Positions 50,176 through 59,885 of a stretch of 64,000 nt of DNA are shown here, one piece after another. The position numbers and the translations under genes are program-made. The notes under the pieces were generated by a model. That model was not told where the DNA came from, searched no databases, and worked only from the letters and a program-made list of their open reading frames with translations. Origin of the DNA: Oligoflexia bacterium (GTDB lineage: Bacteria > Bdellovibrionota > UBA1018); assembly GCA_014376785.1 (NCBI GenBank), contig JACMQW010000098.1:1-64000 (forward strand), written 5' to 3'. The first letter of the stretch is position 1, and each line of letters starts with the position of its first letter.

Positions 50176-50372
50176 TCCTCTACCTTTTCCTTTGAAGCGA
50201 TTCCTTGAGGGAAAGCGTTCCCCTGGACCTGCGTGCTCCGAGCCCGCGTCCTACCTTGGATGATCGGCACGGACGATTGAACCCCAATGTTTCAATCCCG
50301 TACTTTTTCACGTTTTGACCGACTTTTCAGAAACCCAAATCGCCAGGTGTGGCCCTCGGGGTGATGCTTTTA

Positions 50373-50400
50373 ACTTTACGGAGTTTTAGAGCGCGGTCAA
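50373..50400 (-). promoter_or_regulatory. Candidate sigma70-type promoter for nrdBA
   Basis: Minus strand TTGACC (50400-50395), 16-nt spacer, TAAAGT (50378-50373). Confidence 0.5.
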
Positions 50401-50406
50401 CGGATA

Positions 50407-50454
50407 CCACTAGGGATTGTGGTGTGAAAAAATTTGACCCACTACTTATAGCGG
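50407..50454. promoter_or_regulatory. Pair of NrdR-box-like sites upstream of nrdBA
   Basis: CCACTAGGGATTGTGG (50407-50422) and CCACTACTTATAGCGG (50439-50454), 32 bp start to start. Confidence 0.75.
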
Positions 50455-50568
50455 TTATTAGAAAGTCTTAGATCTTGATTTGATTCGGTTTTTCTTCAAA
50501 AACGGAGCGCCTCGTCGGAAAGACCTTAGATTTCATGCATTGCAGAAATGGCGGATGACGATGCCGCC

Positions 50569-51159
50569 CTACCGGAGCTTCGAAACGAATCGGCTCCCAG
50601 CCAAATAATACCGCAAGCACCAGTCTCGGGCTTTAGCTGACGAATCGATTCCCCCCGGCGAGACGCTTCCACGTTGAATCCGCCAGAAATTAACTTCCCC
50701 TCTCTCAATAAAAATTCGGGACCGGGAAGACGCCAAATTGAGTCCGTCGTCGTCTCTTTCGATCCCATAAAATCGGCAAAGTTTACCCGGACCGTTGGTT
50801 TCTAACCGCGAACCCCGCTCTGGTGGGGCTTCAGACAACGGAAAGGGCTCGGTCGCCCGAATCAGGACGGCCTCAGGCACTCCTCGCTCCCCCGTGACGG
50901 CATTCAGACAAAAATACATCCCGTAGATGAAGTAAACGTACGAAGTCCCTGGCTTGCCGTATATGGCCTCGTTTCTCGCTGTCCTTCGGCCCCCGAACGA
51001 ATGGCAAGCCCGGTCTAGGACACCCAGATAAGCCTCTGTTTCTACGATTCGACTCCGCTTGAGACCCTCAGGCGTGCGCACGACGAGAGTCTGTCCAATC
51101 AGGTTTCGGGCGACTTCCTCAGTCGGAGCGAGGTAAAAACTCTCGGGAAGAACTTTCAT
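50569..51159 (-). CDS. DNA-3-methyladenine glycosylase (AAG/MPG family)
   Basis: ETEAYLGVLDRACHSFGGRRTARNEAIYGKPGTSYVYFIYGMYFCLNAVTGERGVPEAVLIRATEP. Confidence 0.95.
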   Translation of the reverse strand: MKVLPESFYLAPTEEVARNLIGQTLVVRTPEGLKRSRIVETEAYLGVLDRACHSFGGRRTARNEAIYGKPGTSYVYFIYGMYFCLNAVTGERGVPEAVLIRATEPFPLSEAPPERGSRLETNGPGKLCRFYGIERDDDGLNLASSRSRIFIERGEVNFWRIQRGSVSPGGIDSSAKARDWCLRYYLAGSRFVSKLR

Positions 51160-51185
51160 TCAAAAAATGATAATGAGAAAATCCG

Positions 51186-52406
51186 ATGGCCAAACACCCG
51201 CGCGGAATCGCGCCCGAACTGCTCTTCACTCAAGTCCGCGGCACGATGCCGTACCTCTTCAGCGAATCGCTTGCTCAGGAGCATCCAGAGCTTGAACAGT
51301 TTCCGCCTGCGCGACTTTGGCGTGGGTTCATACCCGCAAATAAGGAAGAAAAAGCCACCGAACTTTCGCATTCCGATTATTTCCGCCTCTGCCTCTCTGC
51401 CCATTACCTCACTTGCGGAACCCCCGTACCCACCGATGTCGACAATCAGATCCGACTGAAGCTTTGGCCAGCAAAGCTTTCTCTCGAAACAGCGATCGAA
51501 ATGGCAGAATTTGTTCTCCAAAGTCGGCACTGGAATTTCTCCACCGTGTCGACTCGCTACACCACCGGGGCACCCGGATCGGCTTTAGAGAATGAGAAAC
51601 TTTCAGGCCATCTCGGCGAGTGGTTTACGGTTTCCTGCGCCGCTTACTGCGCAATGAGAAAATCCAAGGTTCCGGAAGCGGTGGGAATGGCTGAAAAACT
51701 TTTCACCGCCATCGAAAGCGAGATCGCTCGGCACTCGGAAATCTTCGGTTCGCTCTGGCGCGCAAAAGACGGCGCACGCAGCCTAAAAGCCGCCGCAAAC
51801 ATCGCGCACAACTTCGGCGACCTCGACCGCGTGATGGACATGTGGGAACTGCCCATCGGAGACCCCCTCCGACTGCGATTTTATAAACTCACGGCATTGC
51901 CCTTTGATGGCGATAAAAACCTGCGCTATCAGGGTCGGCTTTGGGTCGCGGGTGAACTCTACAAATCAAAACTTCCGCTTGGAAGTTTAGGCAGCGGATC
52001 GCTTGCCTTAGAGAATCACCGGCATTTCGCCCTCCGAAAACCGAGATCCCTTCGCGAAAAACCAGAATTCGTACTACCCACTGCGCCCTTTTTTGATGAC
52101 TGGGGGTTCGCTGTGGCGAAAGGTTTGAGTGAGGCGGACGGTCAGCCGAGCGCTGAACTGCTCGATGTTTTCGACACCTTGGCTGAAGCTTGGATTCGTC
52201 AGCCCGGAACGTTCGCTTACGGCCGCGGCCTACGAAGCTTTATGGTGACCCATCCAGAGCTTGAAAAACGATGGTCGCATTCCCCAGGCGCAGCTTCTTT
52301 GAGTCCCCTCCACTCGCAGGTCCTCGCCCTGCCAAAGGAAGCTTTCGAGGCCCTCTGGGGTGAAGCGGCGCTGGCAGAGATGGACGACATTCCTTCCCGC
52401 GCCTAG
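51186..52406 (+). CDS. Hypothetical protein
   Basis: Long intact ORF, 26 bp from the divergent MPG gene; no family recognised. Confidence 0.6.
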   Translation: MAKHPRGIAPELLFTQVRGTMPYLFSESLAQEHPELEQFPPARLWRGFIPANKEEKATELSHSDYFRLCLSAHYLTCGTPVPTDVDNQIRLKLWPAKLSLETAIEMAEFVLQSRHWNFSTVSTRYTTGAPGSALENEKLSGHLGEWFTVSCAAYCAMRKSKVPEAVGMAEKLFTAIESEIARHSEIFGSLWRAKDGARSLKAAANIAHNFGDLDRVMDMWELPIGDPLRLRFYKLTALPFDGDKNLRYQGRLWVAGELYKSKLPLGSLGSGSLALENHRHFALRKPRSLREKPEFVLPTAPFFDDWGFAVAKGLSEADGQPSAELLDVFDTLAEAWIRQPGTFAYGRGLRSFMVTHPELEKRWSHSPGAASLSPLHSQVLALPKEAFEALWGEAALAEMDDIPSRA

Positions 52407-52411
52407 ACGGT

Positions 52412-53593
52412 TTACTCCGTTCCGTCCGTGTCCGCTTTCAAGGAATCAAAAATCGTAAACTTGTGATTTTTCGCGACACCCGCGACGTTTCGGAAGGTGC
52501 GCCGAAGCTGGTCCCCGATTTTTAGATGCGAATTACCGATCACGCGGATTCTGCCGCCGGGTTCCAGCGCTTGGTGAGCATCGCGGAACATCTGAGACGC
52601 GATGAAATCCCCGATGGTGCTCCCCTGATGGAAAGGGGGATTGCATAGCACGAGATCGACCGAATTCGCTGCTCCCGCTTCGAATCCATTGGTCCAGTGG
52701 AATTCAGACGACGCCTGACCCTCTCCCGGAAAATACCGAGCGAAATTCAGACGAGCACTTTCAACCGCCATCCAAGAGTCATCGGTGAAAATCACGCGTG
52801 CTTTCGGCCATTTTAGTTTAGCCGCGATTCCGACGATTCCATTTCCGCAACCGATGTCGAGCACTGCTTCAGGAGTTTCATCAGGAAGATGGTCGAGAAA
52901 AAATCGAGTGCCGATGTCGAGTTTATCCCGGCTAAAAACATTCGCCAGGTTTTGGAAAGGTTTTTTAAATCCTTCGATTTTTACGTCAGGCGCCGGGGCA
53001 AGCGACGCGGGAGTTTTTTCGAACTGGCAGAAAATCAATCGGGCCTTTTTCTTTGCCAGGCTGGTCGTCGTCGGACCGATGAATTTCGCGAGCAAATCAA
53101 AGCTTGAGTTTGCCTGGTGCTTCACCGCGTAGCCCGAAATGATCTTTGCACCCGGGCTCAAGTGATGACTGAGTCTGCGTAAAATTTCTTCGAAAAACGC
53201 CATGCTTTTTGGAATCTTCACCAGCACGACGTCGTAATGGCCCGAGAGACGAGCTAGGTCAGAAAACGGCAGAACTTTACCCGCGCTATTGAGGTCCGCT
53301 GCTTTCGCGCTCACGAAAGAGTCGGTATAGGATTCGACCGCTGAACTTCCTTTGCCGTCTCCTTCGCTCTGGGCTTCAGCGAGAGTGACCGCAGTGGCCA
53401 GCGCTCCGAAGCTGTCATTTACGACTAAAAGCCTTTTTCCATTCAAGTCGAGCGTTGCGAGGTGCTCGAGGATGAGTTCGTCAGCCGCATCCCAGGCCTG
53501 CAACACTTCCCGTTTCCGCAGCGGATAGCGTTCCCATTCAGGATTGATTTTATAGCGAGAGTTGGCGGGTTCGGTCGTCTTTTCATCGGTCAT
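52412..53593 (-). CDS. RlmG/RsmC-like 23S/16S rRNA guanine methyltransferase
   Basis: VLDIGCGNGIVGIAAKLKWPKARVIFTDDS...; DLVLCNPPFHQG (NPPF); duplicated N-terminal methyltransferase-like domain. Confidence 0.88.
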   Translation of the reverse strand: MTDEKTTEPANSRYKINPEWERYPLRKREVLQAWDAADELILEHLATLDLNGKRLLVVNDSFGALATAVTLAEAQSEGDGKGSSAVESYTDSFVSAKAADLNSAGKVLPFSDLARLSGHYDVVLVKIPKSMAFFEEILRRLSHHLSPGAKIISGYAVKHQANSSFDLLAKFIGPTTTSLAKKKARLIFCQFEKTPASLAPAPDVKIEGFKKPFQNLANVFSRDKLDIGTRFFLDHLPDETPEAVLDIGCGNGIVGIAAKLKWPKARVIFTDDSWMAVESARLNFARYFPGEGQASSEFHWTNGFEAGAANSVDLVLCNPPFHQGSTIGDFIASQMFRDAHQALEPGGRIRVIGNSHLKIGDQLRRTFRNVAGVAKNHKFTIFDSLKADTDGTE

Positions 53594-53594
53594 T

Positions 53595-54044
53595 TTAGAG
53601 GCTCATTCCTTTGAAAAGATTGCGGAGAAACTGATCGCCACATTCTCGGTAATTTCGGTGATCGCGTTTTCGAAAAAAAGCGCTGAGTTCGCTCTTCGAT
53701 ACCCGGAGGCCGGACTTTGCGATGATTTCGATGATGTCGACGTCTTTCAGTTCGAAGGCGACCCTCATTTTTTTAAGGACGACGTTATTCGTCACCGGAA
53801 CATCGAGGGGCGGGAGGGGCGATGCGGGATCTCGACCCCGCTTGTAAACAATCAAACCGTTCAGAAAGCCCGCCATCACTTCATGACTGAGAGGCGTATA
53901 ACCGGCTTCTTGATCATTCATTAAGAAAGACCGAATTTCGTCCAATGTGATGACGGTCTCACCGAGGGCCGCAATTTCCACCAGACGAGCGTCCGTGATA
54001 TTCATGAGATAGCGCAGTCCGATCAGTGCTTCATTGTTCGTCAC
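53595..54044 (-). CDS. DUF1456 family protein (YehS-like)
   Basis: MTNNEALIGLRYLMNITDARLVEIAALGETVITLDEIRSFL with repeated half in the C-terminus. Confidence 0.85.
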   Translation of the reverse strand: MTNNEALIGLRYLMNITDARLVEIAALGETVITLDEIRSFLMNDQEAGYTPLSHEVMAGFLNGLIVYKRGRDPASPLPPLDVPVTNNVVLKKMRVAFELKDVDIIEIIAKSGLRVSKSELSAFFRKRDHRNYRECGDQFLRNLFKGMSL

Positions 54045-54079
54045 TCGAGCCTTCTAACACCGGATCCTTGGGTTGATTC

Positions 54080-55150
54080 ATGAAAAAACACGCTAAAAAG
54101 AACTTCCCGGTCGAAACGTCGACTCCTCTAAGAAATTTAAGCCCGAAAAGCCCTAAATCGAGTAGGGTCCAGGCCATGCCCATTCAGATCAAACTGAAAA
54201 ATAAACTCGCTCCCGATACCTCGCCTCCGATCAAACCCACCGTGAAAGAAGTCGCAGCCGGACTCCGCGAGTTTACGGGCGAGGACGTCTCACTCTGGCA
54301 CTTTGCCATGATGAACGACGAAGTGAGGAATGGTGCCTACGACCGAGCGCTCGGTGGAGCGGTAAAACCAGGGACAAAAGTTTTGGATATCGGTACCGGG
54401 GCTGGATTACTCGCCCTCATGGCAGCTCGCCACGGCGGAGAAGTCACGACGTGCGAAGGAATTCCCGTCATTGCTAAAAAGGCGAAGGAAATTTTTCAAG
54501 CGAATGGATACAGCGAAAAAATTCGCGGGATCGAGGGCCTTTCGACCAAACTGGTCATCGGCAAAGACGTCAAAGAACGTTTCGATGTTTTAGTCACGGA
54601 GATTTTTGATGACGGGCTACTCGGAGAAGGCGCCTTCCTGGCCATCAAACACGCAAAAGAACACCTTTTAAAACCGGGCGCGAAAATCATTCCTGAAAGC
54701 GTGCAAGTCTACGTCATGGGAATCGAATCAGACGAATTTTTTTCACACTACCATGTGGAAAAAGCAGCGGGATTTGATGTGAGCGCATTCAATGAATTCA
54801 CGCTGCAGGGTTACATTGGATGGCATTTGGACAAGTGGAAATGGAAGGCGCTCACCGCTCCGACCCCTGTTTTTCATTTTGATTTCAACCAGCTTCCGAA
54901 CGCAGAAAATCGCCCACTTGATTTGGAAATTACCACGGCCGGTCATCTCCATGGACTCGCATTTTGGTTTGATCTGAAGATGGATGACAATACGGTCCTC
55001 AGCAGTGGTCCTGGGCTTGCGAAGCTTTCCAGTTGGAAACAAGCCCTGCAACTCTACGGCGAGGGCAGGGAGTGTCATCCAGGCTCGAAGATCGAATTGA
55101 CGGCCCGGCACGATGAAAACGAAATTTGGTTTTCCACGCGAAATTCTTGA
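54080..55150 (+). CDS. Protein arginine methyltransferase-like SAM methyltransferase
   Basis: WHFAMMNDEVRNGAYDRAL; KVLDIGTGAGLLALMAARHGGEVTTCE; VLVTEIFDDGLLGEGAFLAIKHAKEHLLKPGAKIIPE (PRMT double-E-loop-like). Confidence 0.8.
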   Translation: MKKHAKKNFPVETSTPLRNLSPKSPKSSRVQAMPIQIKLKNKLAPDTSPPIKPTVKEVAAGLREFTGEDVSLWHFAMMNDEVRNGAYDRALGGAVKPGTKVLDIGTGAGLLALMAARHGGEVTTCEGIPVIAKKAKEIFQANGYSEKIRGIEGLSTKLVIGKDVKERFDVLVTEIFDDGLLGEGAFLAIKHAKEHLLKPGAKIIPESVQVYVMGIESDEFFSHYHVEKAAGFDVSAFNEFTLQGYIGWHLDKWKWKALTAPTPVFHFDFNQLPNAENRPLDLEITTAGHLHGLAFWFDLKMDDNTVLSSGPGLAKLSSWKQALQLYGEGRECHPGSKIELTARHDENEIWFSTRNS

Positions 55151-55226
55151 TCGTTCTGGGTGGATTTACACCCCATCCATTCAGGTACGAGACTTGCTGA
55201 ATTAGGCTACTTATACAGAAACTAAT

Positions 55227-55255
55227 GAAACAGATGAAATTCCTTCATCCGTTTC
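55227..55255. promoter_or_regulatory. Hairpin in leader of pyridoxamine-oxidase-like gene
   Basis: GAAACAGATGAA-attcc-TTCATCCGTTTC, one mismatch. Confidence 0.35.
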
Positions 55256-55273
55256 TTCGTTGAGGAGCGCTTC

Positions 55274-55690
55274 ATGGCAAAGAAAAGTTTAAAAGAAATC
55301 AGTAAAAAAATGCGGAATGTCGACCTCTGCATGATGACCACCATCACCAGCAGCGGAATGACGGCTAGCCGCCCAATGAGTAATAACGGCGATGTCGAAT
55401 ACGATGGAAACTCCTACTTTTTTACCTGGGAAAAATCCCGCCTCATTAAAGACTTAAAGAAAAATAACCACGTGAACCTTTCCTTTAAAGGAAAGAAGGA
55501 TTTGTTTATCTCAGTAGCCGGCAAAGCGAAGTTGGTTCACTCCCGCACAAAAATGGAGAAACATTGGGTAAAAGATCTCGATGTGTGGTTTGAGGACGGC
55601 CTCGACACCCCAGGAATCGTGATGATTCACGTCTTAGCGAAACATGTGAAGTACTGGCAAAAAGAAGAAGAAGGCGAAGTAAAACTCTAA
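55274..55690 (+). CDS. Pyridoxamine 5'-phosphate oxidase family protein (general stress protein 26-like)
   Basis: MTTITSSGMTASRPMSNNGDVEYDGNSYFFTWEKSRLIKDLKKNNHVNLSF. Confidence 0.88.
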   Translation: MAKKSLKEISKKMRNVDLCMMTTITSSGMTASRPMSNNGDVEYDGNSYFFTWEKSRLIKDLKKNNHVNLSFKGKKDLFISVAGKAKLVHSRTKMEKHWVKDLDVWFEDGLDTPGIVMIHVLAKHVKYWQKEEEGEVKL

Positions 55691-55782
55691 CCCGGGCCGA
55701 TCTGGGATTTGCTCATTGCTCTTCTAGGACTGAGTGAATCGGCCCAGGCCTCATGTTTGCATTACGTCTTCCAACCCACCTT

Positions 55783-55817
55783 AAGGGGGCATCCAGTCAT
55801 CTTGGTTGCCCCTTTTT
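55783..55817 (+). terminator. Rho-independent terminator
   Basis: AAGGGGGCA...TGCCCCTTTTT. Confidence 0.75.
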
Positions 55818-55883
55818 GCATCCCTGATTTGCCCCATTTGAAGCTTAAAAACAGCAACTCAAAACCTAGTCTGAAAGATTCGA

Positions 55884-57343
55884 ATGCATTCTCCAAACTC
55901 TATCCCACCTCCGATGAGAGAAGTCCGTAAAACACTGCGCGCTCAGTTTGATTTGAAGTCTCTCAGAGCGGGCCAGGAAGAAGTGATTCAGTCTGTTTAA
56001 AAGGGAAAAGACACGCTCGCGATTTTAAAAACGGGAGGCGGTAAGTCGCTCTGCTACCAATTGCCGGCGGTTCATTTCGGCGGCACCACTTTGGTTATTT
56101 CTCCCCTGCTCTCGCTCGCGAAAGATCAGCGCGAAAAGCTGAATGACTTCGGAATTGAATCCGTGGAATTCAATCGTGCCGTATCTCCATCGGAAACCGA
56201 GATCAGTCTCGAGGCCTTTCGGCACTGCGAAGCTCACTGCGTGAGCCAATGGGGACATGACTTTCGCCCGGCTTTTTTAGAGATCGGATCCGCAATCAAA
56301 GAACTGGGTCACCCGACTGTTTTAGCGCTTAGAGCCACCGCCACCCATGAAGTGGCTGAAGACGTTCGCATCCAACTCGGCCTGAAAGAAATGCAGACTT
56401 TTCGAACCAGTCTTTACCGAGAGAATCTCCATTTTTCTGCCGAACTCACCGAATCGGAAGCGCAGAAGCAAACCCGATTACTAGAGCTCTTGAGTGCCTT
56501 TGATCTAAAATATCCGGACAGTGCGGGAGCAATCTACGTATCCACCGTGAAGAAAGCAAAAGAGCTCTATGAGCTACTGATCTCAAGCGGCCTTCCCGCA
56601 CTCCTCTATCACGGAAAACTTTCTGTAAAAGAACGAGCAAAAAATCAGTCCGAATTTATGAGCGATGGGGGTGGTCGGAAAATTATGATCGCCACCAATG
56701 TTTTCGGCATGGGAATCGATAAAGCCGATATACGGTACGTCATTCATTACACCTACCCGGGTTACCTCGAAGCATATTATCAAAAAGCCGGGCGTGCAGG
56801 AAGAGATGGGAAAGCTTCAGATTGCACGCTCCTCTATTTAAAGAAAGATCGCTCCGTTCATGCGCTGTTTCTTTCGAGAAAATATCCTTCGGATGAAGAG
56901 GTCAGAAAAGTTTTCGAAGAACTGACGCAGGCGCTGAAGTCAGCTTCGCTTAAGACTGAGGTTTTTTTGAATCGAGAGGGCCCTATTCCGTCAAAGAAAA
57001 ATGCACTCGTGATTGCGATGTTGAGAAGGCTCCGAGTATTAAAGAAAAGAAAGAATGAACTCACGTTTCGCCCGGGGCCTCCGGGAGAAAAAGAATTCCT
57101 CGAAATGACTGCTGCTTACCACGCTCGAAAAGATCAGGACCAAGAGAAACTTAAAAAAGTCATCATCTACGCCCAGACCGCACTTGCCGATGGAAATCGA
57201 TTCGTGAGTATTTCGGTGAGGTAATCGATCTGGGGTGTGGAACTTGTGATAATTGCCTGCGTGATGGGGCACGCGGCGCTTCGCTTGATTCAAAGAATCG
57301 AACGAAAGTTCTTTCGCTTGATACGATGGAAGTCGTCGTCTAA
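55884..57343 (+). pseudogene. recQ: recQ helicase pseudogene
   Basis: In-frame TAA at 55998-56000 within [40 protein letters not shown]; motif II reads [17 protein letters not shown] (Asp lost, region shortened); 1-nt loss near 57185 shifts out [24 protein letters not shown]. Confidence 0.9.
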
Positions 57344-57378
57344 AAAATATTTCGCTCGAAATTTATTTTCTCCGAATT

Positions 57379-58734
57379 TTATTTTCCGTCGAAGAGAAGT
57401 GGGATGGAGGTTGATGACGAGACTTTTTTCCAAAGGTAGAAAGTCTCATCCAGTTCCCGGGAAGCACGAACAACGGCACCGAGGTTAGTCTGACCCACAT
57501 CCGCGCGCTCGATGCTCCAGGCAATCGAATCGCGCACCTTCTGGTAAGGCTTCACCATGCGTTCCGCGATTTCTTTCGCTGACCGCAGCGACGCTTGGAG
57601 GTCTTCGGCCGTCACCGATGGTTCTTTTCCGTTTTGGGGAGAAATTCGCCAACGAATCTCCGCTCCGTCTTTATGAACGGTCCAACGGTTTGCAACTTCC
57701 GACGTGTAGGAGTCGATTAAGAGCGCGCGCGACCACTGACCGGGAAAGTCTCGGACAGGCTTCCAACCCGAGTCCGTTTTCCAAGCCTGGACAGAAAGAG
57801 CACGGCTGGCTAGATCTATGGTCCCCACAGACACATCGAGGCCCGTGCTCGCGACGTAGCGGATCGATCCTAAAAGTTCTTCGACGGCTCGTGACTCTCC
57901 GCTTGAGAGTTTTCGGCCGATGTACCAGGTGAGTTTCTCCGCAAGCAAAACGACCGACTCGACATAGGCTTCCACTTCTTCAAATGTCTGTCGCCTTCCG
58001 TATCCGCCATGAGTCTTCACGATGACTCGTCCGACTTCGCTCCCTATTAAGCCAGCGTAGGGATTGAGCGGATCTAAAATCCCTTTACGACGAGCGCGGT
58101 CATGAGCAGCATGGATGACGGCTTCGTGATGAAACGACTCATCGGCGACGCCCGTTGCTAGCATTTCGTGAGAGATTCCGAGAGCCGCATCATTCTCAGA
58201 AAAAAACGCATGGGTCCCTCGCATCAGAAATGAGGGAGCATAGACAAGCCTTATCCCGGGGAGATCTCGACCAAACTCGGACGCTAATTGGTTTAAGGTT
58301 GAGTCCTCGCCAGGCAAAATTTTAAAAGCCGTTTCGCCACGCTTGCCCATCTGAATCTCAGTGACCGCTATTCCTCGTTCAGCAAACAGTGCCCGACTTG
58401 CGGCAACTGCCACCCGCTCGTACATCTCGCTCTCCTCACTGCCTACGAAAGAAGTTTGCTTGGAGGTTGCAGATTTCCACTGACGAAAAATGGGAGTGTC
58501 GAGCACCACTGGCTCGCCCTTGAGGAACTCCAATGTCAATCTTCTCTCCGGACGGATGAGCGGAGCGCCGCCCGACTCTGAAGTTCCCAGCGATCGCAGG
58601 ACGTTCCGACAAACTTCGATCGGATACGCGGATGCGATCTCAGGACGAAACCCTGCGCAAATCCAAAGGACTTGAGCCCAAATGAGAGATCGAATTCCGT
58701 AAAAAGCAAGTCGGCGGCTTCGGGCAGTTTCCAC
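57379..58734 (-). CDS. Exported hypothetical protein
   Basis: Long ORF with hydrophobic N-terminus; no family recognised. Confidence 0.6.
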   Translation of the reverse strand: METARSRRLAFYGIRSLIWAQVLWICAGFRPEIASAYPIEVCRNVLRSLGTSESGGAPLIRPERRLTLEFLKGEPVVLDTPIFRQWKSATSKQTSFVGSEESEMYERVAVAASRALFAERGIAVTEIQMGKRGETAFKILPGEDSTLNQLASEFGRDLPGIRLVYAPSFLMRGTHAFFSENDAALGISHEMLATGVADESFHHEAVIHAAHDRARRKGILDPLNPYAGLIGSEVGRVIVKTHGGYGRRQTFEEVEAYVESVVLLAEKLTWYIGRKLSSGESRAVEELLGSIRYVASTGLDVSVGTIDLASRALSVQAWKTDSGWKPVRDFPGQWSRALLIDSYTSEVANRWTVHKDGAEIRWRISPQNGKEPSVTAEDLQASLRSAKEIAERMVKPYQKVRDSIAWSIERADVGQTNLGAVVRASRELDETFYLWKKVSSSTSIPLLFDGK

Positions 58735-58812
58735 AGTCTCCTGAGCTGAAATCAGATCCAGCTCTTAAAGTTTGCCTGGTCCGCTCTCTTCCATCAACTC
58801 ACTGACTGAAAC

Positions 58813-59748
58813 TTACTGAGCAGGAACGAGGAAGTCTTTTACAACCGCAAGGTGCTGCATTCCCGGAGAGCGACTATCGGTTGCTTGAATGCCATTCAAA
58901 CGGGAAAGCGCCGGGAAAACCGTGCTGTCAAAAACGAGTCCGTTTGGAAACGAGGTCACATTTAGCTGCGGCGCTTCCGCCTTAGCGGATAAGAAACTGA
59001 CCGGGACTTCGTGGGCGGCGAGATCAGCATCCGTCAAGATCCAGTCGTAGTTCTTTTTGCCGTTCATATTCGTTGTTGTCGCGCCATTCGTATCCGTCGG
59101 AGCGTTTCGTTCCGAAACTTCCGGAGCGAGAACATCGAGAATTTCATTCTCCCGAGAAGTCAGATTAAAATCGCCACCCAAAACAACGTAGTCCGTCGCG
59201 GGGAGCGCATGAATGCGGCGAGCAAGCTCTTCACTCTCGGCGCGTCTCACGACTAAATTTTTTGAATGAAGGTGAACACTGATCGCCCAAAGATCGCGGG
59301 AGCCGGGAATATCCAACCGAGCGAAGGCGAAGTCACGATTCGGCATTCCTGCATCTTCCCACTCTCCGGACTCCAGAATCGGAAACCGCGAAAGAATACC
59401 ATTTGGGATCTGATCGGTCGGCTCATTCTCGCGGGAGAAAAACGCTTTGCCCGAGAAAATCGAAGAAAGAAACTCGAGCAGGTCGGTTTCAGAACTAGAT
59501 TTGTAATTAAATTCTTGGAGCAAAACCACATCGGCCTGTAATCCCTTTAGGATCCGAGCGCCCTCGCCTCCATCGTAATTCTGATGCGTGCCGGTTGAAA
59601 GATTCCCCGTTACGATGCGAATCTTCGTTGCGGTCTCTGATGACCATGCGACGGAAGTGGTGAAGGCAACGGAGAGGATCAGAGCGCAAACGAGGTTCAA
59701 ACGGTAGCAATTCATGACCGCTTGATAGCTCATTGCGTTACCGGGCAC
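58813..59748 (-). CDS. Endonuclease/exonuclease/phosphatase family protein
   Basis: IVTGNLS..., DVVLLQEFNYKS, VVLGGDFNLTSRENEILD, KNYDWILTD; start uncertain (59748, 59733 or 59715). Confidence 0.88.
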   Translation of the reverse strand: MPGNAMSYQAVMNCYRLNLVCALILSVAFTTSVAWSSETATKIRIVTGNLSTGTHQNYDGGEGARILKGLQADVVLLQEFNYKSSSETDLLEFLSSIFSGKAFFSRENEPTDQIPNGILSRFPILESGEWEDAGMPNRDFAFARLDIPGSRDLWAISVHLHSKNLVVRRAESEELARRIHALPATDYVVLGGDFNLTSRENEILDVLAPEVSERNAPTDTNGATTTNMNGKKNYDWILTDADLAAHEVPVSFLSAKAEAPQLNVTSFPNGLVFDSTVFPALSRLNGIQATDSRSPGMQHLAVVKDFLVPAQ

Positions 59749-59885
59749 AAGGGTGTTCTCCAGGGCCTTTCGTCCAATCCGTTTTCATCTCGTTTAGAGT
59801 CGTGAGAGCGTTCTCCGATGACCTCTCTAAAGACAGCGATTCCTATCCATCGAAATACGGAACCTCACGCGCTCGGAGACTTAAA

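Noticed and set aside
50176-50400. Cobalamin riboswitch upstream of nrd
   Set aside because: No recognisable B12-box (GCCACTG) in the leader; NrdR-type boxes explain the region better.
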